In this document: piece by piece, positions 1 through 12,000 of the stretch
Layout of the letters: every line of letters starts with the position of its first letter
How positions within the stretch are numbered: the stretch's first letter is position 1
Assembly: GCA_963971575.1 (NCBI GenBank)
Contig: OZ020611.1
Location: 49,733,466-49,797,465 of the forward strand
Source of the DNA: Liopterus haemorrhoidalis
Lineage: Eukaryota > Arthropoda > Insecta > Coleoptera > Dytiscidae
Length of the DNA stretch: 64,000 bases
Direction of reading: 5' to 3'
Program-made: the position numbers and the translations under genes
Notes under the pieces: model-generated
Told to the model about the DNA's origin: nothing
Databases searched by the model: none
The model's input: only the letters and a program-made list of their open reading frames with translations

Positions 1-76
1 AGTTCAAAATTGTATTATCGAAAGAAAAAAGTTATACCAACTATTATTCTATGATATTATTTTTATCTATTTTCAG

Positions 77-3000
77 CATTGCCATTCATCCTAACAAACT
101 TCTAGTAGCAACTGGACAATGTGCCGGCCATGACAGACGAGATGCAAGGGTAATATCTCACTTTTTCTCTCAAAGATTCATCATTTATTAATGCATTTTT
201 CTTCCTTTTAGCCACATATTAGGATATGGAATTCAGTGAGCCTGAGCACCATGGCTGTCATTGGTGTTGGTGATTTCGATAAGTCTGTGTGCTGTCTCTC
301 CTTCAGTAAAGCAGATGGTGGAAGCCTTTTACTGGCGGTTGATGAAGCAACAGATCATGTTATCTCCATTTGGGATTGGGCCAAAGGAGAACATGGGCAT
401 AAGATTACAGAAACTAAAGTAAGTCTATCAAAACTATTAAACGTAAAAGTATAGCTATAAAATACATGTCTTACAAGATGCATCTTGCAAACCGCTCTAC
501 GGAATTTCTTCAAGAATCATGATAATAAAAATAAATGTTTTGGCTAGCGGATAATTTTAAACAAGCCGAAAGTTTACAACAATGCCTCATCAACTATTTA
601 CTACACTACCACAGTATAGGCGAGGAAACGAAGCAGTGAACTTCCGATTTTTGGCGCAGTAAGATGGATTTACATGCGGTTTCGTGCATTCGATTCGTTA
701 GAGCCTCAGGAAATTTTGTGAACCAACGCGATCAATGCAAAATGAAAAACTGCATTTGTGCATAAGAAAAATGCATTGGAAAAGTGCATTTTCCAGAGTT
801 GCAAAATCAAAAATTTATAACTCGGTATAAATTCACTAAAATAAGTCAAATTTTGATACTCGGGGATTTTTGGGGTCACTGAACACGAATATCGGGACGA
901 GAGTAGTGTCCGAGGTACCTGGTGCCCAGGGTGGACACTACGTACATCGTCTCCTAGAGTTTTATGCAAATTTGATACAAAAGCAGTTGAATCACGTTAC
1001 TCGGGAATTTTGGGGTCGCTGAATCCGAATATCGCAATAGCGAACGTCTCCGAGGTACCTGGTGCTCAGGGTGAGCGGTACTTACCCTCGTCTTAAGGAG
1101 TTTTATGCGAATTCGATACAAAAGTAGTTGAAACACGTTACTCGGGGGTTTTTGGGGTCGCTAATTCCGAATATCGCAATAGCAAATGTCTCCGAGGTAC
1201 CTGGTGCTCAGGGTGAGCGGTACTTACCCTCGTCTCCTAGAGTTTTATGCGAATTTGTTACAAATGTGGTTGAAATACGTTATTCGAGGTTTTTCGGAGT
1301 AGTGTAACAATGTTTTTTCAATAAATACTTTTTATAAATGCGTATAAAAATATTTTTTTATTATAAAAAAAATACAAAACAATTACATTAGAAAATTTCA
1401 GTCCTTTCATTTTCGCGCCTACCTTTAAAAAAAATGATTTTCAGTATACAAGGTTGGTAGTCTTGGGTACCAGATCCTTGGCATTACGAACTTCGGAGAC
1501 ATTCGCTATTGCGATATTCGAGCTCAGCGACCCCAAAAACCCCCGAGTAACGTGATTCAACTGCTTTTGTATCAAATTTGCATAAAACTCTAGGAGACGA
1601 TGTACGTAGTGTCCACCCTGGGCACCAGGTACCTCGGACACTTCTCTCGTCCCGATATTCGTGTTCAGCGACCTCAGAAACCCCCGAGTATCAATATTTG
1701 ACTTATTTTAGTAAATTTATACCGAGTTATAAATTTTTGATTTTGCAACTCTGGAAAATGCACTTTTCCAATGGATTTTTCTTATGCACAAATGCTGTTT
1801 TTCATTTTGCATTGATCGCGTTGGTTCACAAAATTTCCTGAGGCTCTAACGAGTCGAATGCACCAAACCGCATGTAAATCCATCTTACTGCGCCAAAAAT
1901 CGGAAGTTGGGCTGATTTTTGTGCTTCATTGCCTCGCCTAGTAAGCACCATTTTGAAGCATATACAAAAGTTTTGACGAAAGGTTTTTAAATGCAATTTT
2001 TTAGTGAACTGGATAAACAAGATGACCACAGTAAAAATGTTTCTAATAAATATATTTGCTGAATTTTCTGCTGTTGCCGTTTTTTTGTAATAAGTATGAG
2101 ATGTGAATCTAAATGTGTACAAATTCTTCTAAAATCCGTCAATTATTTGCTTTATTTGGTGCTCCTTTTATGTTGGCACGCCTTATGCATCAGTACCATC
2201 ATTTCGACCCTAAAACATAGCATAACAATGAAATATACATTTTCTGCGATTGCTGCTCTCCATGTTAACTTCAAAGCTCCCTTAATCGTATCAATCAAAA
2301 GAAAAATTTTACCTGCTTCTAATGATACCGAAAACTTTGGCAACATATTTTGATATTTTCAGTTTTTTTATTTCTTTTACCACGAAACGTGGAAAATTTC
2401 ATAATGAATTTATTTTTTAAATAATCACGCATCGCCATGAATTCGACAGGTATACAAAAATAGTATGGTTTTATTTTTGAGCCTCATACTTAATAACTAA
2501 AATAATGTATTCCATAGAAGAAAGAGTGTTCATTGTAAAAATGTTTCCAGTGATAATAGTATTCGTGATTTATTTTCTGTAAAATTTAGGCAAAGTCCTA
2601 TTTCATCTTCATCGATAATATTCGTTTAATAGCCAAATTTGAGAATACTGGAATTATTTCAGATAAAGTAAATCCAGGAAATTCTATTAATATACATTGT
2701 TTTTAAATCATTTTACTATGATTATTTATTAAAAAATCGGATATACAATAGCGATAGAAACAATCTTGAAGAGATTGTGATAGAAATGATGGATGGAAAT
2801 CCTACACGGAGCACCATTGCTGCACAATGTAGCATTTTGCAACAAAGAATTTGGAAAATTTTAAAGAAGCATGAGTATGGCCCATATGAAATGCAATGCC
2901 ATCAAGAATTATTACGATGTTCGATGAAGAAAGTAAATAAATATTCTATGAAGGCCTACAAAAAAGTGCTAATCTCACATCACAGAAATTTTCTTTCGTT

Positions 3001-6000
3001 AATTTGTTTTACATTTACTTTAAATAATGAACCTAACGTTCAAAATTCAAAATGACATATTGGGCTTTAGAAAATCCCCGTATTAGTTTAAACACTAGAA
3101 CGCAGTATCTTGAGTAAATTGTTATTTAAACGCAGTAAATTGATATTTGAGCTGGTATTTTTGGCTACCGTATTATTGTTCCTTTTGAAATAGAAGGAAA
3201 TTTTAATTCCAAGAGTTGTTAGTTGCTGTAACTACAGCAACTAACAGAAATAACAGCAACTGCTAAGATTAGCCCTGCAATTGACGAAATAGCACGTGTA
3301 AATCAGAGTTCTAACATGACGGGTGTCCAGCGGATTTTGGAAAAGATGTAACGAAATATTTACATTACTCTTCTCCATATCGATGGATTGGCCGAGGTGA
3401 CCCAATAAACTGACCCGCCAAATCTCCTGTTTTTACACTGTGTGATTTCTTTTTGTGGGGTCACCTTAAAAGAAAAATTTATAAAACTCGTCACCCAAAT
3501 ATTAATTCTTTGAGGAATGCAATTTTTACAATATACACATCTATAACAGATAACCAACTAGCCAATGCGTACATTCTTTTTATAACAATAAAATATTGTT
3601 TATTACAGAACGGTGGCACTTATTATAATAAAAATAAGTAATAATAAATTTATTTTAAAATTTAATTAACCATTGTTTTATTATTTAAATTTAAAAATTA
3701 AATTTTCTAATATTCATGGGCCATGTGCATAATCTTTTACTAAATGTTAATAGCACTACTAGGGAATGAAACTAGGCACTACTAATCATACTTCTCGCTC
3801 TGACACAATATCTGGGAGGTATGTCGCACTCTTTTCATAAACGTCAAATTTAGTTGTAGAATTTAGTAAAAGTTTATGAACACGGCCCAATATGTTTAAT
3901 AAATCTGAAAAATGTAGGAATGTTTGATATGGCTTTCGATCGATAGGTAAAATTACATTTTACGAAATTGCGTTTCGTTTTACCTGTTAAATTCAGGACG
4001 ATGCGTAGCTGACTGGAATAGCATAGGGGTAGTGGTTCGAATCCTGTACAGGCATGGAATTTTCATTATGAAAAATTATAATTGTCTTGGCTAGTTGTCT
4101 TAGCAGCAAAAGCCATAAACGTGAAAAAAAAGATGCGTGAATATTTAAAAAATAAATTCATTATGAATTTCCCCACGTTTGGTAGTAAAAGAAATAAAAA
4201 AACTGAAAATATGAAAATCAATTGCAAAAGATTTCGGTTTCTCATCGGTTAGAAGCGGGTAAAATTCTCTATCAATTGATACCATTACGGATATTAATAT
4301 GAGATAATTGTGACCAATCACAAAAAATCTATATTTCAATGTTAGTCTATGTTCCGGGATTAAAGTTGTCACCACTATAATAATATATTCAGCAGAGTAA
4401 ATGATTCTAGTACTGTTATTTATATATTTAAACTTTTACTTTTCAAATGTATGTGTAACATTTATTTAATGTATTCCAGTGTTCTGTCGATACCATAGTT
4501 GCTGCAGAATTTCACCCATTAGACCGCAACAGCATTGTAACATGCGGCAAGAACCACATCGGATTCTGGTCCTTGGATGCAGGCGGTACCTTGTACAAAA
4601 AAATGGGGGTATTCGAAAACCGCGACAAGCCAAAATATGTTACTTGCGTGGCATTCACCCAAAAAGGTGAAGTCATAACCGGAGATTCGAATGGCAATTT
4701 GATAGTTTGGAACAGAGGAACTAACACTATTGCCAAGTTCATAAAGAATGTCCATGAAGGATCTATTTTCTCCATTTGTGTTCTCAAAGAAGGGAATATT
4801 GTTACTGGAGGAGGAAAAGATGGAAAACTCATTGAGTTTGATAGTGGTTTGCAGAATTCTGGATCCGAGTTACAAGTAAGTATCCCTTTTTTTGCAACAT
4901 TATTTACTAGAGAACAAAAAAATAGATAAACTTTGGAGATTTATAATGTTGTTTTAAAAAAACAGAATAGAGATGCATTTTTCTTTTTTGATTTTGTTTT
5001 TGTTAAGGTGACCATATTTTTTAGTTCAAAATTCGAGACGGGAGCTCACAGACGGGGGTTGATTATTGAAATAGAATTATTTAATTAATTTCTTTTAATA
5101 CAAATTATATACAATAAATAAATATAATTTATAATAAATAAAAATTTTCAATCATAGATAATTAACTTGTATTATTAAAAGGACCACTATTAAAATCACA
5201 ATATTTTTTTAAGTGAATTCAATATTTATTCATTAAAATTACTCAGTAGAAAACTTTTTATATTTTTCCGAACTATGGATCTTTTTAACCAGGTCTTTTT
5301 TGCTTAGAAGCATTTTTTCAAAATCCGCACAGTTTTCTTCATAATTTACTTTAATCAGTAATTTTAATAATAATAATAATAGCTTTATTTAACTAGACAT
5401 ACGTCTTAAAATACAAAAAAGAAAGAAGACACATTGTAGACATCTGATACAACATATCATAGAAATATTAATTAATTACATATAGTAAATAATGCATGAA
5501 CATACTTAATAAACAATCAAATACTAGTTTATGGATTCAATATTGCTTTTAATGTGTCTACATCAAGTTGAGTCTTGTCACTTGTCCAAAAGCTGTTCAT
5601 CAAGAAAAATACCCTTTCGGTAGAGTTTTTTTAGTTCAAGTTTTGTAAAAATAATTTTAGTTGAAATATATTAAAAATTAATATTGAAAATAAGTACCTT
5701 TTCTAAAATTCGGGTCAATTCAGGACAAAAAAGAATTCGGGACAAATATTGCCTCTGAAAATATTTTGGACGCAAGACGGAAATTCGGGACTGTCCTGAC
5801 CAATTTGGAACGTATGGTCACCTTATTTTTGGGGGTGGGAATTAATTTTTGTTCTCACTCGCACTCCCAAATGTACCAGTATATGATATTAGACCTTTCA
5901 CGCACCATATTTCAGAGCATTTCTTCTTTGTGTGTTGTTCTATTTTAGCAGCCAGCTTTCTAAACAGTATGTATCAAAATGTTCTGGAAATGTTTTACAG

Positions 6001-9000
6001 ATCATTTCTATCATATTCACTCCACCATATTGAATTTACTTAAAAATATATTGTTATAAGTAATTAATAAATTTTCTCTGTCCACGTTGCTTATATAATC
6101 CTCTTCCTTTCATAAGATTTTTATAAAGCTTCACATTTCCTACGAATAAAAACTTAATACTATGATTTTTTTTGTAGATTGAAGGTCACTTTGGTGGTAT
6201 CCGTGTTATCTCTGAAGGTCGCGGAAACCAAATCTTAGTTGGCACAACTCGTAACTGCATACTAACAGGTGCAGTCGACTTAGGATTCCAACCCATAATA
6301 CTCGGACATACCGACGAATTATGGGGTCTAGCTGCCCATCCTACAGTACCACAATTCGCAACTGGAGGTTTCGACAAACTCCTCCAAATGTGGGACTCCA
6401 TGTCTCACTCCATTATATGGAGCAAGGATATTGGAGAGTCTATCCAGAGTGTTGCTTTCTCGACAGATGGCGGAGTGGTAGCTGTTGGTGGTGTGACTGG
6501 AAAATGGATTGTGTTTGATTCTCAGACGAGAGATATGCTTTGTCAGCATCAAGATGGAGGTGAACCTATTCAAGTGTTGACCTATTCACCTGATGGAAAT
6601 ATGCTCGCTGTTGGAAGTAGAGATAATTATGTTTATGTTTACCAAGTAACTGAAGATGGTAGGAAATATAGCAAGATTGGAAAGTGCACTGTAAGTATTA
6701 TGAACTATTTTATTGTGTATATGTATTGTATAGTGTGTAGATAGCTACATTTTTGCTACAGTAATCTCTCGATTATCGCAATTAAATAAATCAGCAGCGA
6801 TAGTCGAACCGCGCTAATTGTACATAGTATTCCAAAATATACATATTTATATGTGATTTTTATCGTATTGTATTATAGTATTGTAAGGATATTTATTACA
6901 ATAGCCATGGACATGGTTAGATTAGTAAAGATAATATTCCATTGAAGCAAAACATACATGTTACGAAAATTCATTCACTGCTCACACAAATAAAACGGTA
7001 TGCTTGTCCTTCAATAAGTTAAAAAGATAACCAATATTATTTATATCAATTCAATTTAAATTTTTAGAGCTGTAGTGGTCAAAGTTAATTACCAGAAGAG
7101 CCGCATAAACATAGATTCGAATCCTCGAGAGCCTCAGTTAAAATTAGGTTAATGTTCCCACCAGCACCAACTGTTTAGAGAAAAAGCGGAAGCTAGTTAG
7201 AATAATATTTGGCCTTGGCGAAGCTCCACCCTTTTATTTCAAAGCATAACATTTACGATTCAGTCTTATCTTTTCCAAATTTTTTATTCAAAACTGAAAT
7301 TAAAATTTATGAGATGTGTTTGTTAACATTTAGCTCGTATTAACGTATTAAAAACAAAAAAACTTTAATCGTGAAATTTCAGTATTTATACGGTTTAATT
7401 CATATTTAAATGATTTCAAGGCTTAAATTTCATACACATACCCACTAGAGCTCATAATGAATGTACACTATAAACGCATGCACAATGATACACAATTTTA
7501 ATTGGGCAAATGTAGGGGGAAAATAAAGTAATGTGCACCTATAAACTAGATAATTAGGTTATGTTTAGTTAGCAAAAAGTTAGGACAGAAAAAGTCGAAA
7601 CTTGATACACGTATATATAATAAACGGGATATAAGATGTTTCATATTGTAATACCTACTTAACTGGATCTGATGATTTTGGCGACTTTTATAATGTAAAC
7701 GAACTTTGACGTATCCACGTGCACCAATAACTATTATAATATTATAAATGTATTGTAAATATACAACATAAAAAATGAACTTTCCCTGGTAGTTATGTAT
7801 TACAAAATGAAACATACAAAACCCGTAAAGGCTGTACACACTAGTAGACCATGTTGCGCGATGTATCTATAGACCGTCTAGAGACACCGTTCTTTATCTC
7901 GTCTAGCGTTCACACTACGATGTGAATTTCTCAGTCTTATCTTCGCAGTCCACCATGGAGAACATTGTTTTGTGTGGAATGAGTTCCTGTTTAGTGTTAA
8001 TTACAAGTGGAAGAACGCGAAAACGTAAACGCTGGTGGACGCGCGAAGTGCTCGCAGGAGGACCTAGGTTCGGTAATACAGTATTAAATAAATTAAGACT
8101 GGAAGATGCCATGGGTTTTCGGAATTTCACCCGGCTGATGCCTACTGATTTTGAACATTTGCTTCTGATGGTTGGACGGATAATAATGAAGCAAGATACA
8201 AAATTTAGAGAAACCATCCCAGCTTCTCTTCGACTGGCAGTCACACTGCGTTTCCTAGCAAGTGGATACTCATTCACGAGCCTCATGTACACCTTCAGAA
8301 TATCTAAGCAAGCTATATCGAAAATGGTACCAGATGTTTGCGAAGCGATTATCTTCAAAAGAACTGTAAAACTTTGGAAAATAACTGTAAACAGCCGAAT
8401 CACACCACTCGGTAGCTGGAGACAGACTGTGACGTGTCTCGCCTGTAGACGCCGAGTGACGTCCACACTGTCAAAATGTTGCGCAACATGTCTAACGTTG
8501 CATGCGGTCTCCCATTCCGATCGGGAGACTTTAGACCTGCAATTTTAAGTTTCGCAACAGGCCCGTATTCGGGGATTGGTCTATACACATGTCTCGTAGA
8601 CAATCTGAGACACGTCTCAGAGACCAGAATCGCGCAACATGTCTACTAGTGTGTACTAGCCTTAAGGAGCACAAAAATATTATCCACAGTCTGACTTGGC
8701 ATCAAAATAAATTATTTTTATGCGATTTTTGCCAAAATTGTGCTAAAAAATGTTGTCCCACACCCTGTAGCCCAGATGGTTTAAATTAAAAATCTGAAAA
8801 AATTCTAAGTAATATACATTGGTGTGAACCGGATAGTACAACAGGAATTTTTGATCAGATTATGTTGTCAGAAAATAACGCATTTTTTGTGTTTTGTTTG
8901 TTGACGTTGTACAAAAGTCATAGTTATGTAACATACTATACTAGAAGGCGTATCATGGTTAGCTTGCTCGCTTGCTACGCAGTAAACTAGAGTTCGCTCC

Positions 9001-12000
9001 CGGGCAGAGGAGACAATTTTATTTTGTTTTTTCCCCATTTTTATTTTGTTCAAATTATTTTATCAAAATTCTAGTTATATTTTGGCAAATATTGCATTTA
9101 ATTTTTAAGAGCGTATATTTAATAACCAGTTGGACTTGTTGGAATTATAAATTTATGGTATTAGGTATTCGAATTAAAATTAACAAAAAAATATTTTAAC
9201 ATAAAATTTGTTTTTAAAGCTCTTAGATTAACAGACGATAAATTATTTTAAAAATATCGTTCATGTTGCCGTGATTACTTCAAACCAAATTTGTCCTACA
9301 CACTCAGCATGCCGCTTTCACTTATTATATACCTGCGAAACCATGCAATGTGTGAAAATTCAAACTTCACAACAATTTTTGTAATATGTACCTACGTGTC
9401 ACTTCATTTTAATAGCATCTGTTACTAATATAACCAAGCCCGGACCGTGATTATAATGTGTATATATTCGTATTTGCATGTACATAGATTATAGATAATA
9501 AACTTTCTATATTTATTTTGTCTTGTTAAGTATCTTGTAATAAACATATAAATGTAATTACTGAATTAAATGTCAATATTTCAGTATGCTTTAAGTAGTA
9601 AATATAGATGGTTCATTATTTTAGTGTAATGTCTGTAAATAGTTGTCTAATGTTTTGCGTATTTTTTGTGCGGCTTTAGGGATCTGGTGGAGAAGGAGCT
9701 TCGGTAAATTTTTATAGAACTACTTGTACGAATATTTTGTTAATATTATGTTCTGTTTTTAGGGCCACTCAAGTTTTGTAACTCATATTGATTGGTCAGC
9801 TGACAGTCAGGTTTTGAGGAGTAATTCTGGAGACTATGAACTTTTGTACTGTAAGTATTCTGTTAAAATATTAAGTTAAGATTGATCTACAATGTAACTC
9901 ATGTACAAGCAGAGCTGGAAATATTTGAAATAAAGTATTTGAAAAAATATTACTTTCTGGTATTTGAAATATTGTATTTCAAATACTTCAAAAAATGCTC
10001 TTGGTATTTGGATTTGTAAATAGTTTCCCCGTCGTATTTGTATTTGATATTTGTTGTCTGAAAATGTCAGTGTCTGAAATACTTTAGAACAGGGCTGTTC
10101 AACCTTTTTGAATTTGGGATCTACTTTTTTATATATATTGTTACCATGATCGACCAGAACGCATTGCCGGCCACAGGGGGGGGGGGCATGGATTGCTTTC
10201 CGGGCGAGGGGTCTTCCCTCGGAAAGAAAATTTTAAAAATATGTATTATATATTGCAATTTTAAAGTTATTTTCCATGTAGAAATAACCTAATACGCAAA
10301 ACGATATTTTAAAAAAAATGTTTATGAAGATTCTTCATAGGTCGTTCAACTTAGGCGCTGCATTTTTAACCCGATAGTTAACACACTGATCGCCAACGAA
10401 TTTTATGCAAGATGATTAAAAAATGGTTCTATGTTTTTAAATTTTGTCGGTTGGGATAAGTTAAGGTAATGCTTTTTTTGGTGTATTTTTATAAATGAGA
10501 GGTTTTTTGATGTGCGATCACCTCGATCACTTATCTCACTCGAGCAAACTTGAGCGATTGCGCGGACGGTTACTTTTAGCTCTATTTTTTTAATTTTAAA
10601 CTTATGTTTAGGTTATGTTTATGTATTATAAAATGTATTTTTAAGAAAACGAAAGCTAGAGAAAACTAGAGATCTACTTAAAATCACGCCGCGATCGACC
10701 GGTATATCGCGATCGACTGGTTGGGCAGCCCTGCTTTAGAAGTATTACAGATATTTCCTAGTATATCAAATATTTCCCCAGTATTTCAAATAATTCCCAA
10801 TATTTCAAATATTTCCTTAGTACCTATATATTTCAAATATAACCTAGTATTTCAAATACTTCCCCAGTATGTATTTCAAACATTTTCCTAATATTTCAAT
10901 TATTTCCTAATATTTCAAATGTTTCCTTATTATTTGAAATATTTTCCTAGTATTTAAAATATTTCCATAATAAATATTTCCCTATTATTTCAAATATTTC
11001 CCTAGTATTGCAAATATTTCCCTATTATTTCAAAGATTTCCTTAGTACATATTTCAAGTATTTCCTAATATTTCAAATAATTTCCTATTGTATCAAATAT
11101 TTCCCTAATTCATATTTCAAATATATCCTAGTATTTGAAATAATTATACTATTTCAAATACATTTAAATTATTTGTAATACTTTGATCGGTATTTGGTAT
11201 TTGAAATTTTTTACTGTGTATTTGGCAAAGCTCTGATACAGGTTTCTTCTATCGAGATTAAAGTCAGAATATGAAATTGTGCCGAGAGTCCCATGTAATC
11301 AGAATGGTATGGGGATTTCAAAAACTACAAGAGATACGACTTTAGTTAAATTTGGACAAATTATCACTATAACTAATACACTCTGTTCCAAACGGTTAGG
11401 CGGAACTAAATGGGAATTTCGTTCTTTTAGGTTGTCACGAGAAGGGACTTTGCTTGGGTTATTTCATTTTTCACGTTGAAATATCAAAATTTTAAATTCC
11501 AACAATGAAACCATGGAAACGAATGACATATGTCAAAATTAAATTATTATTTTTTACATATTTTAATAACAAAAAAATAAATAAATGGGAAATTTGTATT
11601 AAGAATGACACAAAAAACCAAAATATAAAAAAAGGACATTTTAAAATGATATTAACCTTAACCAAAAAATGTTTATTGCAAATATGATTTACAAAGCTTA
11701 AACAGAACGGCCGAAAAGCACAATTTAAACGATGAAAGTAACTAAATTGCAAAATCTAGTTCCGCCTAACCGTTTGAAACAGACTTTACATTTGGATGGC
11801 ACTTCATTTGTTCTGATAAAGTGCATAGCATACTAAATATAAGCAAAAAACTAAAATTTACTAAATTTAATTTTACCGTGTAATTTTTTTACTGTACGTT
11901 ATAAAAGATTTTAAACAAAACTTTCTTTCTTATTACTTTCCAGTGGCGTAGAAACAAAAAATTTTCACTGATTAATTTTTATTTGTTAACATTAACTTAA

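Larger units (their letters stand above)
2190..4380 (+). mobile_element. old DNA transposon with roughly 230-bp inverted ends
   Basis: About 2200-2435 matches the complement of about 4131-4365 with many substitutions; the best block is GAATTTATTTTTTAAATA with ATTCATTATGAA next to it, and a copy of ATTTCTTTTAC. Between them lies a decayed mariner-like transposase on the + strand (separate entry). Ends are approximate; a TA dinucleotide adjoins both. It occupies the rest of EMAP intron 2. Confidence 0.55.
9910..11235. mobile_element. hAT-like element with TATTTCAAATA tandem arrays, copy 1
   Basis: Ends CAGAGCTGG (9910) and AGCTCTG (11235) match the better copy at 43420-46124. Interior is degenerate repeats of TATTTCAAATATTTCC in both orientations. 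Another hAT (10090-10733) has inserted in it. Flanking 8-mers do not match. No transposase seen. Confidence 0.6.

Noticed and set aside
706..1841. Two nearly identical ORFs (706-969 on -, 1578-1841 on +) with MHKTLGDDVRSVHPGHQVP
   Set aside because: They are mirror-image parts of the inverted arms of the foldback element. Identity follows from the repeat, and the composition shows no domain.
6755..6830. Sequence like a pogo/Tigger end (AGTAATCTCTCGATTATCGC)
   Set aside because: Only one end is recognisable and the partner could not be found, so no element was called.
8940..9010. tRNA gene candidate
   Set aside because: A- and B-box-like motifs are present but no acceptor stem or anticodon arm can be drawn. 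The inverted copy at 62280-62345 shows that it belongs to a dispersed repeat.
10734..11215. Possible CRISPR-like repeat array
   Set aside because: Units are degenerate, spacers are not unique, and the context is a eukaryotic intron; it is a transposon-internal tandem array.
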